This document shows, in pieces, positions 49,415 to 60,922 of a stretch of 64,000 nt of DNA (position 1 is its first letter; each line of letters starts with the position of its first letter). The notes under the pieces are model-generated. The model saw only the letters and a program-made list of their open reading frames with translations, made no database searches and was not told the DNA's origin. The DNA comes from Gordionus sp. m RMFG-2023 (lineage: Eukaryota; Nematomorpha; Gordioida; Chordodea; Parachordodidae). The position numbers and the translations under genes are program-made. Location of the stretch: assembly GCF_954871325.1 (NCBI RefSeq), contig NC_088776.1, positions 43,294,569 through 43,358,568 on the forward strand. Reading direction: 5' to 3'.

Positions 49415-50600
49415 AGATAACACCCGTGAATTATTGAAAATGCATATTATTCCAGAATTTAATGTTTTTTCTTATTAGTATATGATATAGGATTTTATCT
49501 TATGAACTGTAGAAATCTCAATTCGCAAAATTGGCGGACATTATTTAATCAATCTAGATAATTCTTTTATATAAGTTTTCATAGATCATTTAAAAATTAT
49601 AAGTTTCATAGATCCTTTTTATTTATGTTAAAAAAAGTAAAGACTGTTACTTTTTTTAGTTGAAAAAATGACAAAAATTTTAAGTACTACTTAGTACCTA
49701 ATTAGTAATTAAAATGTTTACTAGTGTTGCTATGTAGGCCCGGGAATCAAAAATAAACAAATTTGCTTGTCTCGTTTAGAAAATGGTTTTATTTTATTTT
49801 TAGTTCGATTCTTCAGTTTTTCGGTTCGATATTGGTTTCACTTAAAAAAAATGTTTAAAAAAAAATAGTATTTTATAAAAATTGGTAAGGGAAAAAAATT
49901 AATTTATTAAATTATTTTTTTTAAATTTTGTTTTGCTTTTGATTATCTCGATATTGATCCTATCATTCATAATGTTAAGGTTAAATTTGATTTTAAATTG
50001 TATTTTTTTTGTGGTATATTTAGCTTGCTATATAAAAAAAAGATTTAGGGTGTTTTTATTATATTTGCAACTAAAAATAATATTAGCCTAGCTGCTGAGC
50101 TGACTTTATTGTCCTGTTTATACCATCCAATATTATTTATAAATAAATAGATAATAAATAATAACAAAACATTCATTATATAAATGAATGATCAGCATAT
50201 TTTAAATTATATTGGGGGAGATAAGATAAAATTTTAATTTCATTTTATATGATTCAAATATTTGTATCGTTGAATAGCCTCATCATTATAGACTACAAAA
50301 TATTCTATTTTAATACAAGATTTCATATCTTTTATGGTAATATGGTTCTGAGACGTAGCGTGATAAGTATCAATAGAAATTGCATCCAAAAAGGTTTCAT
50401 CACCTATCATCTAAAATATAATCAGAATCTGTAAAAATATCAAGGTGAGTAGACTCCATTGGCTGAAAACACCATATAAAATATTTTGTGTGGTCACCAA
50501 ATCACCAATATACCCTGCTCGTATAGTCCCAAGAGACTGAGTTAGCTTAAATATCTCTAACAATTCCTCTTGATAGATTAGAAACTCCAGAATAAGCTTA
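49415..50600. other. AT-rich non-coding stretch, no gene seen
   Basis: No supported coding frame. A tttagttcgattcttcagtt / tttcggttcgat patch near 49800-49830 resembles the ggttcggttcgg blocks of the element at 9271 and may be debris of that family. Confidence 0.45.
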
Positions 50601-50608
50601 ATCGATTT

Positions 50609-51198
50609 TAGAGATTTGCAAATCCCGATCCACCTGAAAGCCCGGTCCCCAGGATGAGTCAGAATTTATTTAAAAAAACTATAACGGGGCAGGGCCCGAG
50701 CAAAGATTTTTTGGGCCGGACAGGATAATTTATACAGAAAATATCATGCAGGCCTCAAATCTCTGATTTTTCGTAAAATTTCAATAGGCCATCCTTGGCA
50801 TTAAAATTTTGATATATTTTGAATTTCAATAATATATTTTGATTTTGATAAATATATACTATTTGAAAATAAATTTAAATATGCTTATTTCTTTGTATTT
50901 TAAGAGCTGTATAACTAAATTCTTAAAAATAATTTATTTATGATATGATCTTTATAAATGAACAATACAGATATCAAATACAATTGATTCATAAAACGAG
51001 AGATAGCCATTGATATTGGGGAAAGATATAGATATTAATAAGAGCTAGGTCTGACTTTTCGTAAAATTTTTACCGGCCTGTCCGGACGAATTGTTTTAAA
51101 ATTATAACGGGTCGGGGAATTTAAGAAGCTAGGCTGGGAAACTATGTATAAATTCTTAACAAGTAGAAGCTGACCGGATTGGGCTTTGCAGACCTCTA
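50609..51198 (+). mobile_element. GC-island MITE (TAGAGATTTGCAAA ends), better copy of the 3.6-kb family
   Basis: The 590-bp element has ends tagagatttgcaaatcccga and ggattgggctttgcagacct then cta, inverted over about 17 bp. It aligns along its length with 3578-4133 and shares its right end with 60511-60922. GC islands (cggggcagggcccg, gggccggacagg, ccggcctgtccgg) frame an AT-rich centre. The flanking octamers do not match. Non-coding. Confidence 0.72.
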
Positions 51199-51206
51199 AT
51201 TTGGAG

Positions 51207-53480
51207 ATTGGAAAATATATCCTATATATTTCATAATAATTGAAAGAGTATTTTAGCAGAAAAGTAAAAAACCAAAAATAAAGTTGGAGTAATATCTTGT
51301 CCTGAACCCCTACTACTAAATGAACATACGGTAGAGTGTGTATGGAAATATATCTTTTGACAAAATGAAATAATTAGTTCCAAAATAAAAAGTTATAGGC
51401 TTTACCCTTTTTTGTCCAACATGTCGTATTGTCCCGATCTTCCTAAAAATTATCGGAATAATTCCTGTCCATTTTTTCCCCACTCTCGGATAATTGTAAT
51501 CCCGAATATTTATGTATGAGGGTCTCTGTCAGGGGAATTTTTTCAATTGCTGTTTTAATCTAGGATTTTATGACCTATAATTTACCCCATAAATCTCCTT
51601 ATTTAAAAAATTCCCAACACGAGGGGTCAGTTTTTGGGAAATAGGTATAGAAATATAATATTATATTTATAAATTGAATTTATATTTGAGTTCAGAGCTT
51701 TTTTTATTAATAATTAATCTAATAATTATTCGTTTTTTTGTTGAAAATCAAAACTTAATAATTTTAATCAATCATAAAGTTTAAATTTATTATCTAAAAT
51801 AAAAATCAATATAGTATTTACTAAATAAAAGTAATCGTTCATTCATTATGGTGCTACTAAACTTTTACTACAGACAGGTAAAACTTGTTTAATTCGAACG
51901 ATGAAGATAACAATAAAGCTGTTTCTTTTTATGATATCTATTATATATGATATTTTAACATTTTTGCTGGGTCGAACAAATTAACTGAAATTTTGAAGTT
52001 CGTTTTTCGTTGAGTAAATAAAAGTATCCAAGTTAGTGATGGTATCTAATAATCTATCCGATCAACTAAAAATCATAAATTCTTTTTCTTTCTTTCTTTT
52101 TTTTATAAAATATCAATCATCGAAATTATACATTTTTTTTATTATATTTTTTTAAAGTATTTTTTTTTACCTGTGATTATTATTTACATAAAAGTAAAAT
52201 AAATATAATAACCATGTTATAAAAATAGGTAAATTGAAATCATATATATACTATCACTACAATCATCATTTTACGCAAAAAAAAATTAATAGCTTTTTAA
52301 TAAAAATTTAGTTTCACGTTTGGGAGAAGAAAAATAAAGGATACTATTTTAACAATAAAATACCTCTTTGATTTTGATTGCTATATATTCCTTGTTTACA
52401 ATGAGCAAAATAAATCATGAAGGAATTGTTTCAAATATCACAGAACCCAAAATCATTTTTCCGTAATTTTGAGCAGTTTATTTTTGAATATTGTTAAAAT
52501 CATTTTATACTTTTTTAAAAAATAATTCATTTATAAACAATAGCTAAGAGCCCTTATTTTTCGATATAAATATTCATTCAGTCTCTTTTTTTAAAAAATG
52601 GAGCTTTAAAATGGCATGAAATTATGTGATTTAAATTATATTTTGTCTCTAAATTAAAAAAAATATCTACTTATTTTTGTTTTAGAAAAATAATTATTGT
52701 TTATTATATTTAATATTATGGGATATTTTTAGACCTGCCAAATTAACTTAAGAGATTTTCAAGAATTAAAATTGTTACAAAGCATGATTACGCGGGACAA
52801 GCGTTTTCACATTTTATATAACGTTTGTGTAAAACTTTTGTCAAATTACATATTTATGGATCTTTATTTAAATTTCTTATCATAAATTGCATATTTATCA
52901 ATTTTTATTTCAATATTTATCATTGTCTCCGAGTCAAAATTAAAATAAGTAACTCCAGTCAAATTCGATTTCTAATAAATCGAATAATTATAAAACCCGA
53001 TTATTTTTCCCCCATGATGTATTCATTTTATGCAAAAATGCATTCTGATCTAACATTTCAATGATGAAGATAAAATATAAATATCTAGTTTTTTTAGGTA
53101 TGAGACTTAGTTCAAATTCAAAAATAAATTAATTACGGATAAATCATTATATTTTTGACATATGTTGAGGGTAGGTAATATACATGTCATCCTGGAATAT
53201 GGAATCCAAGAGGATTCTTTTTAAATTTAAAAAGAATTTTATCAGAATTATATTCTAGCATATCTAGAATAACGAACCTTTAAATTTTATACAATTGTTA
53301 GTTTATATAAAAAATCAAAAAGAAAAATAATATAAGTTAAGCTTGGGATTTCACAAAATTGCATGAAATTCACAGTGCTTGATACGTGCTGGAATACATT
53401 TCTGGTCATATCAGCTTTTCAAAATTTAAAAATCGCATCAGTAAATGATTTAAAATTAAGATATTCCGAATGCCCATGGA
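51207..53480. other. AT-rich stretch, no supported gene
   Basis: The 79-codon frame at 52825-53064 is hydrophobic and AT-driven, with no recognisable domain. No paired transposon ends were found apart from the possible relic near 51431. Confidence 0.45.
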
Positions 53481-53496
53481 TTCCATTCAAATACGA

Positions 53497-53686
53497 TAGG
53501 GGCATCACTAGCCTTTACCAATCTCAGGGGGCTTTAAAATTATTTTCGAAATTATCTTTTTGTTAACATTATCTACCTTTTTTATAGCTAGCTAACTCCT
53601 TTTTTTAGTGGTTTAAAAAAAATTTCAAAGGGGCCCTTAAATTTTTCAGGGGGGCTGGAGTCCCTGCGTCCCTAGTGATGCTACTG
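53497..53686. mobile_element. Small hAT-type MITE with GCATCACTAG ends
   Basis: A 190-bp element with ends taggggcatcactagcc and gtccctagtgatgctactg, sharing GCATCACTAG as an inverted repeat. Next inside are cagggggctttaaaa and its mirror cccttaaatttttcaggggg. The flanks aaatacga (53489-53496) and caatgcga (53687-53694) agree at 6 of 8 positions. The open frame at 53363-53566 overlaps it only by chance. Confidence 0.7.
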
Positions 53687-53694
53687 CAATGCGA

Positions 53695-56568
53695 CATATA
53701 TTATAAATTAACAATTTATTTCAAAAATGATGGTAGGATAAATTTTATAAAATATGAGTGAAATTTCCAGCTATTTTTTTTATTTATAATATATAAAACT
53801 TGATGGCATAAATAAAAATTGCCGAAATTTGGATAAAATTTATTAGAATCTCTGACAGTTTTATAGGATTTTAGGACTGTAACTATCGAGTAGGAAATTC
53901 TTGGATAAAGGGTGGGTGTATGGCCCAAAATCGTCATTGAAATTGGAGGTGAATAGGTGGTTATAGCGACGCTATCATTATTTAAATAAAACTAAACTGG
54001 AATAGGGGGGTAGTTTTGAAATGGATTTTCTTTTTTTGCTAATTTGATTTGTTAGTCAGGGGTGTAAAATTTTGGAGAGGGGTAAAATTTTTAGAGAGGG
54101 AATAATATTGTTATTGCCTTACCTGATTTCGCTTAACATTCGCGGACGGGATAGAAAGTCAATTAGCCTGACAGCACAACCTAAAACTTTGATCAGAAAT
54201 TTTGATAAAAAACTTAATTGGAACTCTTAGATAGGTCTGAACCCACCCCATTTGAAAGTACCCTAGGTTTGATGGGTTCTTCAAAAATTGGTCTATGTTC
54301 TCAAAATATTCAGCCAAGACATTTTCAAATTCCCCTAATTTGGGCTCACATTTCCAGTAATTTTAAAGCTAAAGTTTACTTTTTTGAATTTTTTTATATA
54401 GACGGAACTTTTTCTCTATATAATATCTTTAGCTACTAGTTCTGTCATCATAATAACTAAAATATTTTTTTTATCAATATTAGCTTTCCCCAGCCCTGAT
54501 ACGAACAAACCCTTATCATTTTGAGCATTTTTTTTTATTTCAAAAAGATTTTAATTTTATTATTTGTAGATTTTTATAAATGGACACTGCTACTTTATTA
54601 ATTTAGATTTTACAATAATAAGAATTATATTTTGAATAATAATTGGTAATAAAATATCTAACCTGCCAAAATATTTTAAAAAATCTATTATTTCTTGGCA
54701 AACAAAATAATATAAACCTAAAATATAATTAAAATAATGTTTATAAAATAGGCGACGGTGTTATTTCTTATTTATTTTATCGATAGATTATCTTACATAT
54801 AAATGATATTATTGGAGAAAAAAAATACATGATAATTATCATGATATTTAAGAATTACATTGCATAAATATATTTTAAATCTTTCATCAATAACTTTGTT
54901 TTTATACACTCATCTCAAGTATATCTAATATATTTGCTTTATTACAATATTGTAATATGAAAAATAAAATATCTTTTGTAGAATTTATAATAAATATATA
55001 TAATATATGGTAATAGAAAAAAAAACCCCGGAAAAAAACCCCACGGAAAAAAAATTTAAAAACAAAGAAAATAGTTATTTTTTTTAAATTTTTTTCTTGT
55101 CAATTTTTCTTAAATTTTTTTCTCGATTTATATTTTTCTTCACATTTTTGCTTAATCTTTATTTTTCTGATCTTTTCTCAATTTTTTTCTTCTCAATTTT
55201 CACTTAATAATTTTAGTATAACCTAGCAATAATTAATATTGATAAATAATTTTATAAGCGAATGCCACAATCATTAACAACTATTAAACTCTAAACAAAA
55301 AACACAAAATTCTTTTACGAAAAAATATTCGAAGTAATAATGTCTAAATGTCAAGAACGGGATTTATTTCCTGATCCATTAATATATATATATGGATTTC
55401 GAAAAGTCTGATATGAGCGCGGTTAAAACTGTCATTGGTATGATTATTAATATGTTAAATTATTTATATTTATTTTTTCAATTAGGGGATCACATCATAA
55501 TCAGAGGATGCTTTTACCATTTATGTCATATTCATTATCTATCTAATAATAATAAGATAGTTTTCTTTGAGATGTGTAAATTTTTTGCCTTTATCAAAAT
55601 CAGGATGACCAGTTCTACCTCATCTACTAGTAGATTGCTACATTTTTCTTAAAGTAATAATCTACCTAATCAACTCAGCTAACCGAAATTCTAACATTTT
55701 TTTTGTTATTTCCTAAACCTATAGCTAAATCCCATTAACTTTTTTTTTCAAAAATTATTTTGAAATTATTTTATATAAAAAAAATATAATCTGGTATTAT
55801 TTATCTTTTTTAACCCTTTTTTATTTTTGGGGCCTTTCTCTTATTTATGGAGGGGCTTAAGAACGATGATAGGTTTTATGAAATAAGTTTTTGGATACTA
55901 TTATTTATACCATATTTGTTTGATTGATGCACGTGGGAACCTTGAATCAAAAAATCTGGGAATTTTTGCTATTCACAAATTTTTTTATTATTTTTAAGTG
56001 AATCTCTTAAAGGGGTTTAATATGTAGCCAGTAATTTTCTTTGTGGGAGTGGGGACAATTTTTTTAAAAAAAAATTCTAAAATTTATCTTGAAGTTGTTA
56101 TTGAAACATCTAAAAATTTTAAAAAATTGACAATTACTAATCAAAATAATCTGTAAATTTATCATATATAAATTCTAAATATAATTTTATGCATAAAAAT
56201 GCTGTTATAAATTATTAAATGTATACAACTGGCATACTAATCCCTAGACTGATGATATTATGATTAAAAATTTGGTCTTGCTGTTTTTGGAAATCGGCTG
56301 AAACGGCAAAAAATGAGCTACTAACTAATATTATGAATCACTGTAAAATAAGTATGTGCTGAAAAAAAATTGAACAAAAATATAGCATTAAAAATGTATA
56401 TAGGTTTAAATAAGAATTGCTTTATTAGAAAAATAATATAATTAATTATATTTAAAAAATCACAAAAAATATTCTTAAGAAATATTGCATATAAACTGCT
56501 TAGGTATTTAGAGAAAAAAATATATGCGATCGTTTGTGATTGAGCAATTTTTTACATGATTTCACCAG
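53695..56568. other. AT-rich stretch, no supported gene
   Basis: A less AT-rich patch at about 54150-54410 contains a 73-codon frame with no recognisable domain. At 55020-55210 a purine-rich strand (aaccccggaaaaaaacccca) gives way to a long pyrimidine-rich stretch of ttttttct-type units. The frame at 55392-55652 has no recognisable domain. Confidence 0.45.
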
Positions 56569-56803
56569 AATTTTTTAGTATTGTTAAAAATGTTGACCTA
56601 AGTGACTTTTAGAAATGATTAATTAAACCAAGATTATAGCCAGACAAATATTACCAGGCCCTCGAGATCGCACCAAAAGATGACAGAAAAGTTTTCTTCT
56701 ATTTTTGTAAAATGTCAAAGCTTAGGTAATATTTGGTTGGTTTCGTTTTTTTAAATTGACTAAATCAACATTAGTATTTAAAAGTTGACATAAGGGTTTG
56801 TCT

Positions 56804-58193
56804 CAGGGATGTGAACCCGAACTCAGAAGCTGAACTCTCCTGAACCCTCGTATTTTGGCCGAACCCGGACCCGAATCCTTTTTAAAACTGGAGGGTCCAA
56901 GGGTTCTAGGTGTCATAAAAAAAATTTAAAATATAAATATTTTTTAAAAAAAAAATTCTAAATTTTATTAACTTTTTTTATGGAATCATTTATTTATCTT
57001 GGCGTTTTTCTTTCAATTTTCTTCCTGGACATCCATTTTATTTAGAGATTGACATCATAAATTATTTTCCAGTGTAATAATATTTTATATGTAAATTTAT
57101 TAATATGCTATGTTATAGAAATACGTTGATTATTTTGAAATTGAATTATTTTGTAGTACAAGTAATAATATTTTAATTTAAATGATAATGCACAACACGT
57201 TGGTCCTCAATTTGTATGATACTAGAACGATTATTAAGTTTGAAAGATTTCTGATGATTTTATTATAGGAGCATTGAAATCATTTTGTCGAAAGATGATT
57301 GGTGCTAAATAAATGACCTTAATAGTGTATTAGTTCCTTTAAAAATAATAATATTAAGATTACAATCAGAACAATTATGTTTATTGTATTTTTATGGCAT
57401 ATGGATTAGATGCCGATTAGATTTAGAAAAATTTACAGTCCGTTTTATACGAAATATTAGAAAACATGAAATCGAGAGCAACCAAATTTTCAAAATAATA
57501 TTGTATACGCTTCTATATATCTAGACCCTCGATATCAAATTTTATTGAGTAATGAGCAAAAACAAATGGCTAAAGACCATCTTAAGGATTTATGGCATAA
57601 GCAAAACTCCATTATTTACAATATATTGAAGACTACGACAATACCTACTGGTTGTAGTGATAATAATAATAATGATAGCAACCAAATTTCCATTAGATAG
57701 AAAAGAGGATCAAAAAATGCCTATTGCATCTTTAATAGTAACTCAGAAGTTTAGAAAATAAATAAGGATATAAATATTTTAAAATTCTGGGAAGAAAATT
57801 TTTCAATATATCCAGAATTATATATCTTACCTACAATCTTCATGGCTGTACCGGCGACACAAGTACAATAATCTTATAAAGATAACTATCTACTTTAGGT
57901 AAGGGTAGAACGTGAATTTTCATTTTTGAAATATATATTGTCTACTTTACGTGGAAATCTCAAGGATGTATTTTAGAAGATATCATGATTGTGCAAGAAT
58001 AAAACATATAAAATATAAATTATTTCATTTTTCATTTGTAAATTAAGAATATGTATATATTATAATAATAAATGAATGAAATTTTTTTTTATTTTGAGTC
58101 ATTATTTTTATGTTCCTGAACCCGGGTCCTTTTAAATTTTATTCCTGTACCCGGACCTGGACCCTTTTTTTTGTCGAAGGGTTCACATCCCTG
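56804..58193 (+). mobile_element. Ac-like hAT transposon with CAGGGATGTGAACCCG ends
   Basis: A 1390-bp element with ends cagggatgtgaacccgaact and gaagggttcacatccctg, an almost perfect inverted repeat of about 15 bp. The flanks gtttgtct (56796-56803) and gtttgtac (58194-58201) agree at 6 of 8 positions. Inside each end are further gaacccggaccc / ccgggtcc blocks. It carries a C-terminal transposase remnant (57512-58005) and sits within an older foldback MITE. The N-terminal half of a transposase is absent, so this is an internally deleted copy. A 323-bp relative lies at 63625-63947. Confidence 0.88.
57512..58005 (+). pseudogene. hAT transposase C-terminal remnant (dimerisation domain)
   Basis: The plus-strand frame reads SIYLDPRYQILLSNEQK then DHLKDLWHK (57512-57605), the conserved LDPRY segment before the hAT dimerisation domain. 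A serine/asparagine-rich linker follows. From about 57773, NILKFWEENFSIYPELYILP...MAVPATQVQ then, past a stop, RVEREFSFLKYILSTLRGNLKDVF (to about 57975). The FW....P.L...VPATQ..VER.FS.L...LR motif is the diagnostic hAT C-terminal dimerisation domain, closest to Ac/BED-type members. In-frame stops (after VPATQVQ, before VRVERE and after KDVF) mean no functional protein. The N-terminal DNA-binding and catalytic parts are missing. Confidence 0.87.
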
Positions 58194-58399
58194 GTTTGTA
58201 CTTCCTTTGATAAAATCTAGAGGATTTTGACTAATATCATAATTTCAACCTTTTTTTAAATCGGCTAAATCGAGGTTTTAGCAACACTAAAAAATTAGGC
58301 TTGATTAAATAAATTATTTTATACTATTCTTTTATAGTAAGCGTGCAATTCAAGGTAGGCAATTATTAAATTTATGAAAATCTGTTTTTACCTTGAAAT

Positions 58400-58700
58400 C
58401 AACAATCATATAATTTATGAAATTTATCATCAACATTTGCCCTAGCTCTTGAAGCACTAATGTAATGCATCCTAATATAATTAAATAATCTTTTGATACA
58501 CTTTAATTCAAAGAAAAATTGGGTTCTGTTATCAAGTCTAGTTAAGGCATCTACTTCTGATAAGTAGTCTTTTTCAGGTTATTCTCTCATTTCACTAAGA
58601 GCAATTATAATAGGCTCCACTAACTTCATGAAATAAATAATTATTTGATAAGGATGGCTTTTCATAAATATTATGATTATCTGCATTTTCTGACTCGGGG
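58400..58700 (-). pseudogene. hAT transposase fragment (ZMYM1-like), no ends found
   Basis: The minus strand reads LVEPIIIALSEMRE, a stop, then EKDYLSEVDALTRLDNRTQFFFELKCIKRLFNYI...SASRARANVDDKFHKLYD (about 58630-58410). This matches in order the segment of ZMYM1-like hAT transposases with an ALSE...D.EAd.L...F.F.L...L region. The ANVDDKFHKLY part resembles ANVDEEFHILY in the element at 42008. It is a relative but clearly a different family. No terminal repeats were located around it. Confidence 0.6.
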
Positions 58701-58835
58701 TATGGGAACTGTCTACGCGACTGAATTGGTATAATCGTAACAAGTCTAAGGGACTGTAAATTTAATATTTAATTATTTTATTTGATATATAATAAACTTT
58801 TTATAATGGATACTGACTTTGCATCTTAACATATT

Positions 58836-59290
58836 TTGCAACTTTAAATAATTTACTAGCTAATTTTTAAATGTGAAAAAATTTTATTTTGCCGGGAATG
58901 TATTTCTGCATGAGTAAAATACATATCCTATAAATTTCAGACATATAATATATATTACACATATTTTCCAAATACCCAAAAATTGCCTGGAAGCATATAT
59001 ATGGTTAGTAATAGTAGGAAGGAACTTAAACGGCCATAAATTTTTAACTAATTGAACCAATTCCTTTCAAAATTGGTCAAATTTATATATGTTAGCGTCG
59101 TGTTTTTTCCTGTCAATTTGTTATTTTTTCAACTTTAAATCATTTTTTGAGCGTGTATCTTTAAATTTAAAAATCTTATTTTACTGGAAATGTATTCCCG
59201 TAAGTCTAGATTATCTACCCTGTGAATTTTAGACAATTTAAACTTTTCAGCAATTAAAATTTATATAAAAAATCTATGGAAAAATTAGTA
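58836..59290. repeat. Diverged direct repeat, offset about 293 bp
   Basis: The unit at about 58839-58990 recurs at about 59132-59280. Shared landmarks in order are aactttaaat, taaattt or taatttttaaat, attttattttgccgggaatg or cttattttactggaaatg, a tattc/tatttc block, and atcctataaatttcagacat or ccctgtgaattttagacaat. Non-coding; origin unknown. Confidence 0.55.
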
Positions 59291-60500
59291 TATTAAGCTC
59301 AAAGGGTTCTCTGCAAAATTTTATAAAAATTGCAGATAAGATTTTTATACATTATGCTTTATAGAAAAATTATATTTTTTAAATTTGATAACGCGTACAG
59401 ATAATGATAGTTGAACAGATTGACTGAAAAATTAACGTTAACATAAATATTTATGACATGTACCTTACCTAACTAAGTTCATTTATTAAATTCCAATAAA
59501 AAATATTTAAAAAAAATTGTTTTGTTAGTGCATATCTCTAAAAAAATCAAGTATATTTAGTTTACGTTATACTTTTTTGTTTGGTGAAAATATTACACGG
59601 GTATTTTATAAAATTATTATTATTAGGCTTTTAAAATTAATCGCATAAAAAAAATTAGATTAAGTATAAACTACAAAAATATTTAATAGTAATACATAAG
59701 TACAAGCTTGAGTAAAGTCTGGCTCGGTATTGAGGGATTATTAGCATATTATTCTATCCTTATTAAAATGAGTTTGATTACATTTATATATAAAAAATGC
59801 ATGTTTAATATGTCACCTAGTAATTTAGATCCTAGTTTATAAAATATTCTCATTAAAAAGATGAGTCTTGATAATTACAAAATGACATATAAAGTAAATG
59901 ATAAATAATTAAGCAAAAATGTCGCATGATGACGCAAAAAGCATGCACGATGGCGTACAGTTAGGGAATATAACGCAATCGGGAAATAAAATCACATACC
60001 ACAAAAAAGTAGTTAAATGCAAGAAAAATCACACAAACCTTTTTAATCTATTGGCTAAAATAATTTAAAAAAGATATTTTATAAATATATTTTCGTAGGA
60101 TTGCATCGATATTGTAATTCACAAAAGTGACAATTGTCATAATCGTCTTTTTAACGTTTTAAATTTTTTTGGGCAAAATAGTTAACAATAAAATTTTTAT
60201 AAAAACTAAATAAAACAGTTAAAACCAAAAATTAAATAACATATAATAATTAAAAATCGTGTATATGAATATGTCTTATTGTAAAGAACTTTTTTTAAAA
60301 AGATCTCCTGCTTTGAAAAAAATATTTATTCACTTGGTATAGATGGTGGATGGTGGGCTTTTTTAAGGCTATAAATATAGTGTTTTCTTTATAAACCTTT
60401 GGATTTAATGAAGAAAATAAATAAAAACACCTTTAGAAAAAAATAACAAATAAAATATAAATAATAATAATTTTTACATAAGGCATAATTCTATTGCAGT
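59291..60500. other. AT-rich non-coding stretch, no gene seen
   Basis: No supported coding frame, RNA gene or transposon terminus. A slightly more balanced patch lies at 59920-60000 (gatgacgcaaaaagcatgca, then cgatggcgtacag). Confidence 0.5.
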
Positions 60501-60510
60501 CGATATATAG

Positions 60511-60922
60511 CAAAGATCTGCAAACCCTGCTCGGGTTGTTTCGGAAAGTTAAGATTTTTTGCATAAGTTGCCTGACTCAGCCAGGGCTGTTATTTATATA
60601 GTTTGTCCGGCGAATTCCGGTCCGATAATTTTCTTATTAATTTCTTGGCCCGACCTGTTAAAATTTTACGAAAATTGAGGCCCAGTAAATTTTTTAAAAG
60701 TAGGCTTTTATATTACGACTCTATAGCTATCTATTTCAAACAAATACAACATAATTTTAAAGCCCAAATTGGCCTATTAAGATTTTAAGATAAAACCGAG
60801 GTCTGTAAGCCTCAGTCTGATTTTTTATATATAAACTCTCTGTTTATTTTTTTATTTACGATTTAGTCGGCCCGACCTTTCTGGCTTTTGAGCTGGCCAG
60901 GCTGGGCTTTGCAGATCTCTCA
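60511..60922 (+). mobile_element. GC-island MITE (AGATCTGCAAA ends)
   Basis: The left end caaagatctgcaaaccctgc and the right end ggctgggctttgcagatctct are inverted repeats over about 16 bp. The right end closely matches that of 50609-51198 (gctgaccggattgggctttg versus gctggccaggctgggctttg). The interior has ggcccgacctg, ccggcgaattccgg and cggcccgacc patches. The 61-codon frame at 60603-60788 lies inside and has no recognisable domain. No target duplication found. Confidence 0.68.

Larger units (their letters stand above)
56577..58289. mobile_element. Foldback MITE (TAGTGTTGTTAAA family), copy 7, split by a hAT
   Basis: The left end is tagtattgttaaaaatgttg (56577) and the right end cgaggttttagcaacacta (to 58289), with family motifs ttatagccagacaaatatta...ccctcgagat mirrored by caaagcttaggtaatatttg. 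The element at 56804-58193 is inserted in its right part. Without the insert this copy would be about 315 bp, longer than its ~193-bp relatives. Part of the right arm looks duplicated: aaattgactaaatcaacatt before the insert and aaatcggctaaatcgaggtt after it. Confidence 0.6.

Noticed and set aside
52825-53064. 79-codon plus-strand frame
   Set aside because: AT-driven composition, no recognisable family, no supporting context.
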